Shown here piece after piece: positions 8,253-17,613 of a stretch of 51,702 nt of DNA. The DNA comes from Gammaproteobacteria bacterium. Lineage in GTDB: Bacteria; Pseudomonadota; Gammaproteobacteria; Xanthomonadales; Marinicellaceae. A program made the position numbers and the translations under genes. Numbering within the stretch: the first letter of the stretch is position 1; every line of letters begins with the position of its first letter. Under the pieces are notes generated by a model. That model was not told where the DNA came from. It was given only the letters and a program-made list of their open reading frames with translations, and did not search any database. The DNA is taken from positions 1-51,702 of the forward strand of contig JAJRQG010000033.1 of assembly GCA_024280395.1 (NCBI GenBank). The letters run 5' to 3'.

Positions 8253-8502
8253 GATTCGTCTTTAAGGTTAAATGAAGGTTATTTAATCCAATCGACAAAC
8301 TATAAAAATAATAATAAAGCAATGGAATAATGAATGATAGTTTATTTGATTATCATAAATTGAACTGCATGGTTTTACATTACAATTTAACAATTGATGG
8401 TTATTATTTTTATCTATCTCTGCCTGTTCTCTATTTTAGGTCCTGTGTGTTTGTGTGTGAAATCGTTCTTTTCACCACATTAACTTAAAAGAGAGAGAAA
8501 CA

Positions 8503-11500
8503 ATGAACAAATCAAACACGAGTAGGCTATTATTTATTTTAGCTTATTTCATATTTGCGATTAATGTCGCATCAGCGCAAGCACCAGCAGGTTATTATTC
8601 AACAGTTGATACATCCAATCCGACTGTTTTGAAATCAACACTGCACAACATTATAAAAGACCACACAAGATTTCCTTATACGTCATCTGCAACCGACACT
8701 TGGGATATACTGGAGTTGGCAGGTGAAGATGTAGACAATACTAACAATGTTATTGCTTTGTATAAAAATGCTACTTATGCCAAGGTGACGGGTGGTAACA
8801 CCAATTATAACCGCGAACATTCTTGGCCAAAATCTTATGGTTTTCCCAATGATGGCAGTGGAAACTACCCTTATACGGATATGCACCATTTGTTTATTGC
8901 CAACAGTTCGTACAATTCTTCACGCAGCAATAAACCTTTTGATATTTGTACTGGCGGTTGTACTGAAAGAGCCACAGATGTGAATAATGGCCGAGGTGGA
9001 GCTGGGCAATCGAATTTCACAAAGACTGGGATTTGGGATGTTTGGCAAGCCCGTCAAGGAGATGTAGCTCGCGCCATGTTTTATATGGCCGTTCGTTATG
9101 AAGGCGGTACACATGGAATAACGGGCAAAACAGAACCTAATTTAGAATTAACCGATGATTTGGCGTTAATCAATGCTTCCAAAACAGGTTCAAATGAGTC
9201 ATTGGCTTATATGGGTTTGTTATCTGTATTAATCCAATGGCACAATTCTGATCCTGTAGATATTTATGAACATCAGCACAATGAAGCCGTCTATAGTGCT
9301 CAAGGCAACAGAAATCCATTTACCGATCATCCTGAATGGGTGGCTTGTGTGTTTGAATTGGTTTGTGGTGGCGGAACACCCGATACAACTCCTCCTAATG
9401 CGCCGATGACATTGACCGGCAATGGATCTGTTGTTGGACAGATTGCTTTGGACTGGTTTAACAATACTGAAGCCGATTTGGCTGGCTATAGTGTTTACCG
9501 TTCCAATACGAGTGGCGGAACATTTACTAAACTAAACACGACTTTGGTTATCAATTCTGCTTATACCGATTCAAGTGTGACCCAAGGAAGCACATATTTC
9601 TATCAAGTTTCAGCCAGTGATAATGCCGGCAATGAATCAGCATTTAGTACTGAAGTGTCTGTAACAGCAGCCACTGGCACGGTGAATATACCTCCGGTTG
9701 CTTCCTTCACTTCTAATTGTACTGATTTGACATGTAACTTTGATGGCTCAGCCAGCAGTGATAGCGATGGAAGTATTGCCAGTTACTCTTGGTCATTTGG
9801 AGCAAGTTCAGCAGTGGCTTCTAATACTTTTGCCAATGCAGGGACTTTTGCAGTGACTTTAACCGTGACAGATAACTCTGGTGCTACAAGTTCAATAAGC
9901 AATAATGTGACTGTAACAGCTCCACCTGTCAACAATGTGTTGCAAAATGGCGTGTCAGTTACAGGAATTGCAAACAATCAAGGCATTGAACAAAATTGGA
10001 CAATGGTAGTTCCCGCTGGTGCGAGCAATTTATCTTTCAACATTTCAGGCGGAACCGGTGATGCTGATTTGTATGTGAGATTTGGCAGTGCGCCAACTCA
10101 ATCGACATATGATTGCCGCCCTTGGTTAAATGGCAATGTTGAAACGTGTAATGAAACTGTGCAAGCAGGCACTTACTACATTATGTTACGTGCCTACAAT
10201 ACTTATAGCGGTGTTGATTTAGTTGGAAGTTATACTGATCCAACCAATAATGTTGCACCAACGGCTTCATTCACATCAAGTTGTTCGGATTTAATTTGTA
10301 GCTTTGATGGTTCCAGCAGTGCCGACAGTGATGGCAGCATTGCCAGTTATTCTTGGTCATTTGGAGGAGCTGGAGTCAATGCAAACAATACATTTGCCAG
10401 TGCCGGTTCGTATAATGTAACTTTAACTGTAACGGATAACAGTGGCGCAACAAATTCCACCAGTCAAACTGTAACGGTAACAGCAGCACCTGTTAATGTG
10501 GCTCCAACGGCCTCTTTTACATCAAATTGTAATAATTTAAGTTGTTCATTTGATGGGTCTGGCAGTTCAGATTCTGATGGAACCATTGCAGCATACTCGT
10601 GGTCAATTGGTGGAACAGGCTCAACTGCAAGTAAAACTTATGCCAGTGCTGGGACTTACAATGTCACGTTAACTGTGACAGACAATGGAGGAGCGACCAA
10701 TTCTGCGACCAGTTCAGTGACAGTAACCGCACCTGTCAATATTGCTCCATCGGCCTCGTTTACCTCTAACTGTACTGATTTAAGTTGTAGCTTTGATGGT
10801 GCAAATAGCTCAGACAGTGATGGCAGTATTGCTTCTTACTCCTGGTCATTTGGCGCAACAGGCGTCAGTGCATCAAATACCTATACCAGTGCTGGGACTT
10901 ATAGTGTCACATTAACAGTAACAGATAATAATGGTGCTACAAATGCAGTAACCAACAGTGTGACAGTGACTTCACCTCCTGTTAATTCATCCCCAATAGC
11001 ATCATTTACATCTAGCTGTACAGATTTAAATTGTAGTTTCGATGGTGCAAATAGCTCAGACAGTGATGGCAGTATTGCTTCTTACTCCTGGTCATTTGGC
11101 GCAACAGGTGTTAGTGCATCAAATACCTATGCCAGTGTTGGGACTTATAGTGTCACATTAACAGTAACTGATAACAATGGTGCTACAAATGCAATAACCA
11201 ATAGTGTCTCTGTGACATCACCTCCGGTAGGAAATGTACTAACAAACGGCGTATCAGTGAGTGGTTTGTCAGCTTCTAAAAACAACTCTGTAGATTACAC
11301 AATGGTTGTACCAGCAGGGGCTAGTGCTCTGAGTTTTGCTATTTCAGGTGGAACCGGTGATGCGGATATTTATGTACGATTTGGTGCAGCACCAACCACT
11401 ACAAATTATGATTGTCGCCCATATGTTGGTGGAAATAATGAAACTTGTAATATATCGGTAGCTCAAGCGGGGATTTATTATATTATGGTTCAAGCTTATT

Positions 11501-11898
11501 CAACGTTTAGTGGAGTCAGTTTAACTGGCAGTTATTCTACAGGTGGATCAACTGGACAAGTTTTTTCTAGCACAACCAGTGTTAATATCCCAGATAACAA
11601 CCCAACAGGTGCCACTAGTAATATCGCAGTAGACAGACTTGGAGTATCCAATAATTTACGTATCACCTACAATATTACCCACACGTATATTGGTGATTTG
11701 AAAATAGAACTCATTGATCCAACCGGTGCAGTGACGGTTCTTAGAAGCAACACAGGTGGCTCAGCAAATGATATCAATGAATTCAAAAACATCAACAAAG
11801 GCAGTACAAGTGCTACTGGAACTTGGGGTTTAAGGGTCATTGATGGCGCAGGAGCTGATACAGGAAATATTAACTCATGGAGCATAGAGTTTTTGTAA
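8503..11898 (+). CDS. Secreted modular endonuclease I with FN3, PKD, PPC and P domains
   Basis: 1131 aa. Signal peptide: MNKSNTSRLLFILAYFIFAI, ending AQA near residue 27. Endonuclease I (EndA/NucM) domain spans about 40-290, with the NREHSWPKSYG and DMHHLFIANSSYNSSRSN motifs that carry the catalytic His and Mg-binding residues. Then come an FN3-like domain (294-390), PKD1 (394-472), PPC1 (477-576), four more PKDs (582-660, 665-742, 745-822, 827-905), PPC2 (910-1010) and a C-terminal proprotein-convertase P-like domain (1020-1131, ending NSWSIEFL). Cysteine pairs in each PKD and PPC suggest extracellular disulfides. Probable job: digest extracellular DNA for nutrients or biofilm remodelling, with the PKD/PPC parts acting as spacers or binding modules. 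It has its own promoter and terminator. Confidence 0.9.
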   Translation: MNKSNTSRLLFILAYFIFAINVASAQAPAGYYSTVDTSNPTVLKSTLHNIIKDHTRFPYTSSATDTWDILELAGEDVDNTNNVIALYKNATYAKVTGGNTNYNREHSWPKSYGFPNDGSGNYPYTDMHHLFIANSSYNSSRSNKPFDICTGGCTERATDVNNGRGGAGQSNFTKTGIWDVWQARQGDVARAMFYMAVRYEGGTHGITGKTEPNLELTDDLALINASKTGSNESLAYMGLLSVLIQWHNSDPVDIYEHQHNEAVYSAQGNRNPFTDHPEWVACVFELVCGGGTPDTTPPNAPMTLTGNGSVVGQIALDWFNNTEADLAGYSVYRSNTSGGTFTKLNTTLVINSAYTDSSVTQGSTYFYQVSASDNAGNESAFSTEVSVTAATGTVNIPPVASFTSNCTDLTCNFDGSASSDSDGSIASYSWSFGASSAVASNTFANAGTFAVTLTVTDNSGATSSISNNVTVTAPPVNNVLQNGVSVTGIANNQGIEQNWTMVVPAGASNLSFNISGGTGDADLYVRFGSAPTQSTYDCRPWLNGNVETCNETVQAGTYYIMLRAYNTYSGVDLVGSYTDPTNNVAPTASFTSSCSDLICSFDGSSSADSDGSIASYSWSFGGAGVNANNTFASAGSYNVTLTVTDNSGATNSTSQTVTVTAAPVNVAPTASFTSNCNNLSCSFDGSGSSDSDGTIAAYSWSIGGTGSTASKTYASAGTYNVTLTVTDNGGATNSATSSVTVTAPVNIAPSASFTSNCTDLSCSFDGANSSDSDGSIASYSWSFGATGVSASNTYTSAGTYSVTLTVTDNNGATNAVTNSVTVTSPPVNSSPIASFTSSCTDLNCSFDGANSSDSDGSIASYSWSFGATGVSASNTYASVGTYSVTLTVTDNNGATNAITNSVSVTSPPVGNVLTNGVSVSGLSASKNNSVDYTMVVPAGASALSFAISGGTGDADIYVRFGAAPTTTNYDCRPYVGGNNETCNISVAQAGIYYIMVQAYSTFSGVSLTGSYSTGGSTGQVFSSTTSVNIPDNNPTGATSNIAVDRLGVSNNLRITYNITHTYIGDLKIELIDPTGAVTVLRSNTGGSANDINEFKNINKGSTSATGTWGLRVIDGAGADTGNINSWSIEFL
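10795..11225 (+). repeat. Near-identical tandem PKD-encoding repeat (246-bp period)
   Basis: The stretch starting GATGGTGCAAATAGC at 10795 recurs at 11041, so the period is 246 bp (82 codons). About 80 bp from the start is identical at DNA level and the remainder differs at few sites. The other PKD copies in the gene are much more diverged. This indicates a recent duplication or gene conversion of the PKD4/PKD5 unit. Confidence 0.75.
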
Positions 11899-11921
11899 GA
11901 GAGAGAAGGGAGTAAGGAAGA

Positions 11922-11955
11922 AGGCGGTTCATGAAAGTGAATCGCCTTTTTTATT
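11922..11955 (+). terminator. Intrinsic terminator after the secreted nuclease
   Basis: GGCGGTTCA and TGAATCGCC form a 9-bp stem with one G-U pair and a 6-nt loop, followed directly by TTTTTT. It lies about 25 bp after the nuclease stop. Confidence 0.8.
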
Positions 11956-11989
11956 GCTTTTAAATAAATGATTACACTAAGTTTTGAGA

Positions 11990-12118
11990 AAAATCCACCC
12001 CAACCCTCCTTTACAAAGGATGGAGCTATATCGAGTTTCAAAAAAACTCATTCCTCCCCCTTTGCAAAGGGGAGCCGAAGGGGGATTTTCTTCAATGCAA
12101 AGTGAAATTTGCGTAGAA
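11990..12118. repeat. Palindromic repeat element, copy A
   Basis: Two self-complementary blocks, CCTCCTTTACAAAGGATGG and CCCCCTTTGCAAAGGGG, flank an inner segment. The ends read AAATCCACCCC and GGGGGATTTT, i.e. imperfect terminal inverted repeats. The reverse complement of the core (GGAATGAG...TTGAAACT) matches copy B at 13435-13557. The flank AATGCA...CGTAGAACT also recurs in copy B, but in direct orientation. It is MITE-like, with no coding capacity of its own. With the terminator it fills the gap 11899-12178. Confidence 0.75.
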
Positions 12119-12142
12119 CTGATAATACTAAAACGTATTTTG

Positions 12143-12151
12143 TGCTATAAT
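12143..12151 (+). promoter_or_regulatory. Extended -10 promoter before the GyrB-like gene
   Basis: TGCTATAAT with TATAAT at 12146-12151 predicts a start near 12158, about 20 nt before ATG at 12179. A -35 box is not clear. Confidence 0.4.
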
Positions 12152-12178
12152 TATAAAAGTTAATTACCCTGTTTATAT

Positions 12179-13475
12179 ATGAAAAAAAAGCCCAATTACG
12201 ATGCATCAGAGATTAAAGTTCTAACAGGTTTAGATGCTTCGCATACGCCCAGGAATGTATATGGGCGATACTGAAAATTGCTCAAATTTAATCTTAATGG
12301 TGCTTGATGAGTTTAAAAGAGCAATTAAAAATAAAAATGGAAAACTTTTTTCTAAAGTGTCAATTGTAATCTTTGAGGATAATGAAGTTGAAATAGAGGT
12401 CGATGGAATTGGGTTGCCAATTGAAAATAGAAATGGAGAACCATTTATTGAGAAATTAATGACAACGATAACTCAATATGAATTTGGATTGACCATCATC
12501 AATGCTCTTTCTTCTACAGTTAAAATTACAATTGCTAAAGATGGAATTGAATGGGCACAAAAATACCGAGATGGAAAACCACAGCTTTTAAAGAAAATAG
12601 GTAAAGTAGATTATTCAGGAACAACCATACGGTTTTTACCCGATATAAAATACTTTCCAAAATCACACTACAACTCAACACAATTAACGTCTCGTTTAAA
12701 AGAGCTAAGTTATTTACACAAGGGCTTGTCCATTGATTTTGAAGACAGAAGCATTCGTAAAGAACATTTTTATAACCCCAATGGATTAGAAGATTTGGTT
12801 TCGGGACTTCTTCCTGAAAGTAATAATTGGAAAACCAAAATACCTCCTGTGCACATAAGAGGCCAAATACCTGACTTCAAACTCAATGCTATTGTTGTTT
12901 TTGCCGAAGATTTTAGTTGTGATGCGAGTTTTGTAAATGAGCAGAAAACCATTGATGGAGGAACGCATCAAAAAGGTTTAATCGCAGGAATTGCCCAAGT
13001 TTTAAAAATTGTTTCTGGTTGTAAAAAGAATGTGGCTATTTGGAAGTCAGTCATACGAAATGGAATTATATCTGCTTTAAGTATAAACATCTCTGATCCA
13101 CAATGGGTTGGTTCTACTAAGGATAAATTAATTAGTAAGTCTGCTTATATCAATACTAAATCATTGGTTGTAAGAAATTTACTTAAGTTAATGAATGAAA
13201 ATGAAAAGCTCCAGTATGAATTTAAAAAATTGTATATTGATAAGTATTTAATGATGGACTATACAAAACAACATGACAAGTATGGATTACCAACCCCGCA
13301 ATATGCCAAAGAAAAATTAGCAGAACTTTTTAATAATCCCAAGGAATTCGATTATCTTATTGATCAATATGTGGAATTTGAACGATTACATGAGGAGTGC
13401 TTAAAGTTGCAAGAAATAGATCTTAACAAACTGAGACCCCCCCCTCAGTCCCCCTTTGCAAAGGGGGAGGAATGA
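12179..13475 (+). pseudogene. Degenerate GyrB/ParE-like N-terminal fragment, frameshifted
   Basis: From ATG 12179 the frame encodes MKKKPNYDASEIKVLTGLDA, matching the GyrB N-terminus. The continuation RIRPGMYMGDT is in another frame, open from 12234 to 13475 (413 codons). Two bases seem lost near 12236-12241. The product matches the GyrB ATPase plus transducer region: VDGIGLP for DDGRGIP, FLPDIKYFPKS, DGGTHQKG, DPQWVGSTKDKL. The catalytic Glu/Asn helix and the GGLHGVG ATP-lid loop are missing. There is no TOPRIM or C-terminal half. The last 14 codons are read from repeat B, so the original 3' end is gone. Either a pseudogene or an ATPase-dead paralogue translated from ATG 12234; the long uninterrupted frame argues it decayed recently or is still used. 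Confidence 0.65.
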
Positions 13476-13557
13476 GCTGTCTTTTGAAACTGGATTTAAC
13501 TCCCTCCTTTGCAAAGGAGGGCTGGGGAGGATTTTCTACAATGCAACGTAGAACTTA
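13435..13557. repeat. Palindromic repeat element, copy B
   Basis: Contains CCCCCTTTGCAAAGGGGG and CCTCCTTTGCAAAGGAGG around an inner segment that is the inverse of copy A. The right end (GGATTTTCTACAATGCAACG) resembles the right end of copy A directly. It supplies the stop codon of the GyrB-like frame and ends about 10 bp before the DUF559 start. Confidence 0.75.
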
Positions 13558-13567
13558 AAAAACCAAT

Positions 13568-13942
13568 ATGCTAAAATACAATAAAAATAACAAACAGAAC
13601 GCCCGCAGCTTGCGCAAAAACATGACGGATGCAGAGCGGGTTGTTTGGTCAAGGATTAGGAGAAAGCAATTATTAGGAGTTCAGTTTTATCGTCAAAAAT
13701 CGATTGCTGATTATATTGTGGATTTTTATGCTTTTTCAGTTAAATTAGTTATCGAAATTGATGGTTCTCAGCATTATGAAGAAGAGCATCGACTTCGAGA
13801 TAAACAACGTGATAAATCTTTAAATAAATTAGGATTACATGTGTTACGTTATGATAATCGAATGGTTTTAACACAAACCGATGATGTTATTGAGTCTATT
13901 GTGCAAGAAATCTCAAAGATTCAAAATATTATCAATATCTAA
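13568..13942 (+). CDS. DUF559 (VSR-like) endonuclease domain protein
   Basis: 124 aa. It shows the family hallmarks: RSLRKNMTDAERVVWSRIRR, then GVQFYRQKSIADYIVDFY, then LVIEIDGSQHYEEEHRLRDK and GLHVLRYDNRMVL. The D...E-x-D pattern is the PD-(D/E)xK-type nuclease core related to Vsr mismatch endonucleases. Cellular role is unknown. Genes of this family are often seen beside short palindromic repeats, as here (general impression, not a citation). Its 3' end overlaps darP tail-to-tail by 4 bp. Confidence 0.88.
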   Translation: MLKYNKNNKQNARSLRKNMTDAERVVWSRIRRKQLLGVQFYRQKSIADYIVDFYAFSVKLVIEIDGSQHYEEEHRLRDKQRDKSLNKLGLHVLRYDNRMVLTQTDDVIESIVQEISKIQNIINI

Positions 13943-14457
13943 ACACTCGGAAAAGGTGTTTGTTTATCCATTGCACGAATAAACTCAAAGACTTTGCGCC
14001 GGTTATTTTTACTGTTGGAATTTTGTTTGCTGGCGGCTCTTACCAATTGACGTAAGGTTTGGATGTCACCATGGTCGTGGTTTTCGTACAATTGTGCTAT
14101 TATTTCTTGGTTTTCTAAGATTTTTTCTTGCCACATTTGTAGAAAAGGCGTGCGAATTAAGCCCGCCTCGTGGCTTTTTTCTTGTTCTTGTAACGCATCA
14201 ATAACAGCTTGGTGGTCAGTTTTTAGCAGTAGTTTTCCAATAAATTGAAAGTGTCGTTTGCGGGCGATATTGCTGTTAATTTTTTTAGAGACAACGATGG
14301 CATCGACTATTGACTCTGTAATTGGCAGTTCAATCATAATAGAATGCTTCATTTCTGCTAATTTATGTGCCAAATCGACCATAGAATGTGCATAATGTTT
14401 TTTTTGTGTGCGACTATCGAACTCAAGTTCGTTGTCATTATTAGATTGTTTAACCAT
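13939..14457 (-). CDS. darP: DarP (YjgA), 50S ribosome-associated assembly factor
   Basis: 172 aa, family-typical length. Recognised from KKHYAHSMVDLAHKLAEM, VVSKKINSNIARKRHFQFIG and LRQLVRAA. DarP/YjgA (DUF615) promotes late 50S maturation. It is divergent from pmbA with a 20-bp gap, the same yjgA-pmbA arrangement as in E. coli, so this is core backbone. The accessory patch ends exactly at its 3' end. Confidence 0.93.
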   Translation of the reverse strand: MVKQSNNDNELEFDSRTQKKHYAHSMVDLAHKLAEMKHSIMIELPITESIVDAIVVSKKINSNIARKRHFQFIGKLLLKTDHQAVIDALQEQEKSHEAGLIRTPFLQMWQEKILENQEIIAQLYENHDHGDIQTLRQLVRAASKQNSNSKNNRRKVFEFIRAMDKQTPFPSV

Positions 14458-14477
14458 TAGAACCGATACAATATTAT

Positions 14478-15794
14478 ATGAATAAAAATACGGAACAGAT
14501 TGTTGCAGAAATATTAGCTACAGTAAAGAAAAAGGGCGCAACTGATGCCGAAGTTGTTTATTCTCAAGGATCAGGGTTGTCCATTAGTGTGCGCAATGGC
14601 GATGTGGATACCATTGAAAACAGCAACGATAGCTCGTTGATATTGACCGTTTATAAGGGAAAAGCCAAAGGTGCAGCATCAACTGCGGTACTGGATCAAG
14701 CAAGCATAGACTTGACCATTCAAAAGGCTTTAGAAATAGCCAAACTAACCCAAGAAGATGAATTTTCAGGTATAGCTACCAAGGAACTGTTGGCAAACAC
14801 TAATGAATTTAAAGATTTATCTACCTATCATCCAAGAGATATTGCCCCTGAAACCATGATTGATATGGCTATCCAAGCCGAATCAGCCGCTTTGCAAACC
14901 AAAGGCATTGTGGTGGATGAAACTGCGGTATCAATGGGCGAGGGTTATTCTGTTTATGGTAATTCTAATGGTTTTATTGGGACCAAACAAGGCAGCAATT
15001 CATCCATGAGCGTGGTCGCTATTGCTGAACTTGACGGTCAAATGGAGCGTGATTATTGGTGGGATGCGGTGCGTGATTTCAATGATTTAGAATCACCAAA
15101 TTCTATAGGGGAAAAAGCAGCCAAACGCACCATTGCTAATATTGGCGCAAGAAAGATTAAATCAACCAAAGCACCCGTGTTGTTTGATGCAACCTTAGCG
15201 CAAGGACTTGTCGGGCACATGCTATCGGCCATTTCTGGTAGCAGTTTGTATCAAGAGGCCAGTTTTTTAAAAGACGATTTGGGCAGTCAAATATTTCCAA
15301 AGTGGTTTCAAATCAATGAAGATCCTTTTGTCAAAGGCGGCTTTGCCTCGCGCAATTATGACAGCAACGGGGTGACAACCCAACAAAGACAATTGATTGA
15401 TTCGGGAGTTCTAAATGGATTCTTGCTGTCAGTCTATTCAGCCAGAAGATTGGGTATGAAAACCACAGGTAATGCTGGAGGCGTACACAATTTATTTGTT
15501 CAATCGGGTGATTATTCATTTCAACAAGCCTTAAAAGAATTGGGTACAGGTTTATATGTCACCAGTGTGATGGGCCAAGGTATCAATACCGTTAATGGAG
15601 ATTATTCACGTGGGGCATCGGGTTTTTGGGTAGAAAATGGCGAAATTCAATACCCTGTGAGCGAATTAACCGTCGCCAGTAATTTAAAAGATATGTATAA
15701 AAATTTAGTATTGGTTGCCAGTGACATTGATCAACGCTCAAAAATCCATACGGGTTCGTGGTTGATTGATGAGATGACGATTGCTGGTGGTTAG
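14478..15794 (+). CDS. pmbA: Metalloprotease subunit PmbA/TldE
   Basis: 438 aa. PmbA (TldE) is the non-catalytic partner of TldD. Family features: TDAEVVYSQGSGLSISVRNG at the N-terminus, SNGFIGTKQGSNSSMSVVAI, and a glycine-rich end (GINTVNGDYSRGASGFWVEN). The zinc motif position reads GLVGHMLSAISG, without HExxxH, as expected for TldE. It pairs with tldD at 6250. Confidence 0.95.
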   Translation: MNKNTEQIVAEILATVKKKGATDAEVVYSQGSGLSISVRNGDVDTIENSNDSSLILTVYKGKAKGAASTAVLDQASIDLTIQKALEIAKLTQEDEFSGIATKELLANTNEFKDLSTYHPRDIAPETMIDMAIQAESAALQTKGIVVDETAVSMGEGYSVYGNSNGFIGTKQGSNSSMSVVAIAELDGQMERDYWWDAVRDFNDLESPNSIGEKAAKRTIANIGARKIKSTKAPVLFDATLAQGLVGHMLSAISGSSLYQEASFLKDDLGSQIFPKWFQINEDPFVKGGFASRNYDSNGVTTQQRQLIDSGVLNGFLLSVYSARRLGMKTTGNAGGVHNLFVQSGDYSFQQALKELGTGLYVTSVMGQGINTVNGDYSRGASGFWVENGEIQYPVSELTVASNLKDMYKNLVLVASDIDQRSKIHTGSWLIDEMTIAGG

Positions 15795-15920
15795 TCTTAT
15801 TAATACACTTTTATTCAACATGCTTTTGATGAAATTAATGAAATTATTGCTGGTTTCGTATATTATATTGCTCTAACACTATTTAACGAAAAACAAACAT
15901 ATTCAGAGGGTACTAAGAGA

Positions 15921-17486
15921 ATGATTAAAACTATATTAAAGCCAATTGTCATCGCACTAAGCACTGCAACACTTTGCTTGTCAGCAGGGAATGTTTTTGC
16001 GGGTGGGCCCACCTATAAAATGTCAATAAATGAGTTCTTTCGTGCTGGGAATTTAACTACCACTGATGAATGGATGGAGGTAGTACTACTTCAAGATCTA
16101 ACAGCAGCACAGTTGAATACATATTTTGTAGGTGATTCTACTGGATCAACAGCTTCAAAATTTTCATCCTACCAATTTACCAATATGGAGAATATTGCAC
16201 CAACATTTTGTGCGGGAACAATAATTACCGTTGGGGGTACTACTGGACCAGCGTCTGATATAACTTATGCTCCAGCCTCAAATGATTGGAATCTATCATT
16301 GCTAACTGCTAATGCAAATATTACCTCCACTACTGGTAGTGGTAATTTTGCGGGTAATGACGTGGTATACCTAGATACAGTTGCGACAGGTAATACGTTG
16401 AGTGCTGATGGATTCGCGATTAACTGGGATGGCACTCCAGGTGTATTTGGTACTAACGCTACTTTTAGTTTAACTGGAGCAAATAGACCAAACAATAACA
16501 CAGGTGCATTCCTAAACGGATCAGTAATAAGCATACCAGTTGAAGCAAATTGGACTTCTGATACCGTGATTGGAAGCTTATCACCGGGTCTAGTTAATGG
16601 TGGCGCTAATTCGACATCGATTATTGCACTTCAAGCTGCGGCATTGGGAACAGTAACTATTGCAGATACTCCAACTAACAACGAAGGCAATGCTGGAAAT
16701 ACAGCCTTTACATTTACAGTGACTAGAACAGCAAGTTGTGTAGCTGCCAGTGTTGATTATGCTGTAACAGGAACAGGTGCAAACCCTGCCGATGCTGCTG
16801 ATTTTGGTGGAGTTTTACCCTCTGGCACAGCAAATTTTGCATCGGGTGCTACAACAGCAACCATTACAATTAATGTCAGTGGTGATACTACAGTAGAAAT
16901 GGATGAAACATTTTTAGTCACGCTATCAAATCCAGCTGGAGTGGCCTTGGGAGCAACAACAACTGATACTGGTACGATTACTAATGATGATGTAACCCCG
17001 CCTTTTTTAACTGCCATTAAATCAGTTTCAGGCAATTTAAGTCCCGGTGGTTTAATTGCGTATAATATTGTGATTTCCAATAGTGGAGGAATTCAAAATG
17101 ATAACGGCACTGATGAAATGACGGATGTGTTACCTGCTTCATTGACTGTACAAAGTGTATCAGCTACATCAGGAGTTGCCACCAACGCTGGCAATACGGT
17201 TTCTTGGAATGGTTCTGTAGCATCTATGGGCACTGTCACAGTGACTATTAATGCAATGGTAGATACTGGTGCAGCAGGAAACATTGAAAATCAAGCTCAA
17301 GTATTTTTTGACAATGATAACAACGGCACCAACGAATCCACTGCATTGAGTAGTCCTCCAATGTCTATGGGTCCCGCTCCTACAGTATTCTTTATTCCCT
17401 TTCTGATTCCAAGTTTAAACATGTATGGATTAATGTTGTTGGCATTGATTATGTTGGGATTGGTCTCAAGAAGAAAATTAGGTTAA
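15921..17486 (+). CDS. Secreted protein with Calx-beta and DUF11 domains and an IPTL-CTERM-like sorting tail
   Basis: 521 aa. An N-terminal signal peptide (MIKTILKPIVIALSTATLCL) is cleaved near VFAGG. Residues 30-250 are a beta-rich region I do not recognise (INEFFRAGNLTTTDEWMEVV, possibly lamin-tail-like). A Calx-beta domain spans about 250-355 (VTIADTPTNNEGNAGNTAFT to GTITNDD). A DUF11 repeat spans about 360-465 (TAIKSVSGNLSPGGLIAYNI). The tail has IPSLNMYG, a hydrophobic helix (LMLLALIMLGLV) and a basic end SRRKLG: the tripartite plan of IPTL-CTERM signals, though the usual IPTLSEWG box is altered. It is probably anchored and then processed at the cell surface; function unknown. Confidence 0.75.
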   Translation: MIKTILKPIVIALSTATLCLSAGNVFAGGPTYKMSINEFFRAGNLTTTDEWMEVVLLQDLTAAQLNTYFVGDSTGSTASKFSSYQFTNMENIAPTFCAGTIITVGGTTGPASDITYAPASNDWNLSLLTANANITSTTGSGNFAGNDVVYLDTVATGNTLSADGFAINWDGTPGVFGTNATFSLTGANRPNNNTGAFLNGSVISIPVEANWTSDTVIGSLSPGLVNGGANSTSIIALQAAALGTVTIADTPTNNEGNAGNTAFTFTVTRTASCVAASVDYAVTGTGANPADAADFGGVLPSGTANFASGATTATITINVSGDTTVEMDETFLVTLSNPAGVALGATTTDTGTITNDDVTPPFLTAIKSVSGNLSPGGLIAYNIVISNSGGIQNDNGTDEMTDVLPASLTVQSVSATSGVATNAGNTVSWNGSVASMGTVTVTINAMVDTGAAGNIENQAQVFFDNDNNGTNESTALSSPPMSMGPAPTVFFIPFLIPSLNMYGLMLLALIMLGLVSRRKLG

Positions 17487-17511
17487 TTAATTTTCTTAAT
17501 AATTGAGTGAA

Positions 17512-17541
17512 AAGCCATGACCAGTTCATGGCTTTTTTTAT
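17512..17541 (+). terminator. Intrinsic terminator
   Basis: AAGCCATGA, loop CCAG, TCATGGCTT followed by a T run. It ends transcription of the IPTL-CTERM-like gene just before the cytochrome b561 gene. Confidence 0.85.
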
Positions 17542-17613
17542 GTCAGAGTATTTTTTACTAATCTTTGTTTTAGTGCTACAATAAAGTTTCTAAGAAATAA
17601 TAGGACAACATCC

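Noticed and set aside
9690-11230. CRISPR-like regular repeats
   Set aside because: They are in-frame PKD domain repeats within one protein, about 240 bp long, without spacers.
12182-12189. Programmed frameshifting at the A8 run of the GyrB-like gene
   Set aside because: The conserved segment after the run stays in the original frame for 16 more codons; the shift occurs near 12236-12241, where there is no slippery site.
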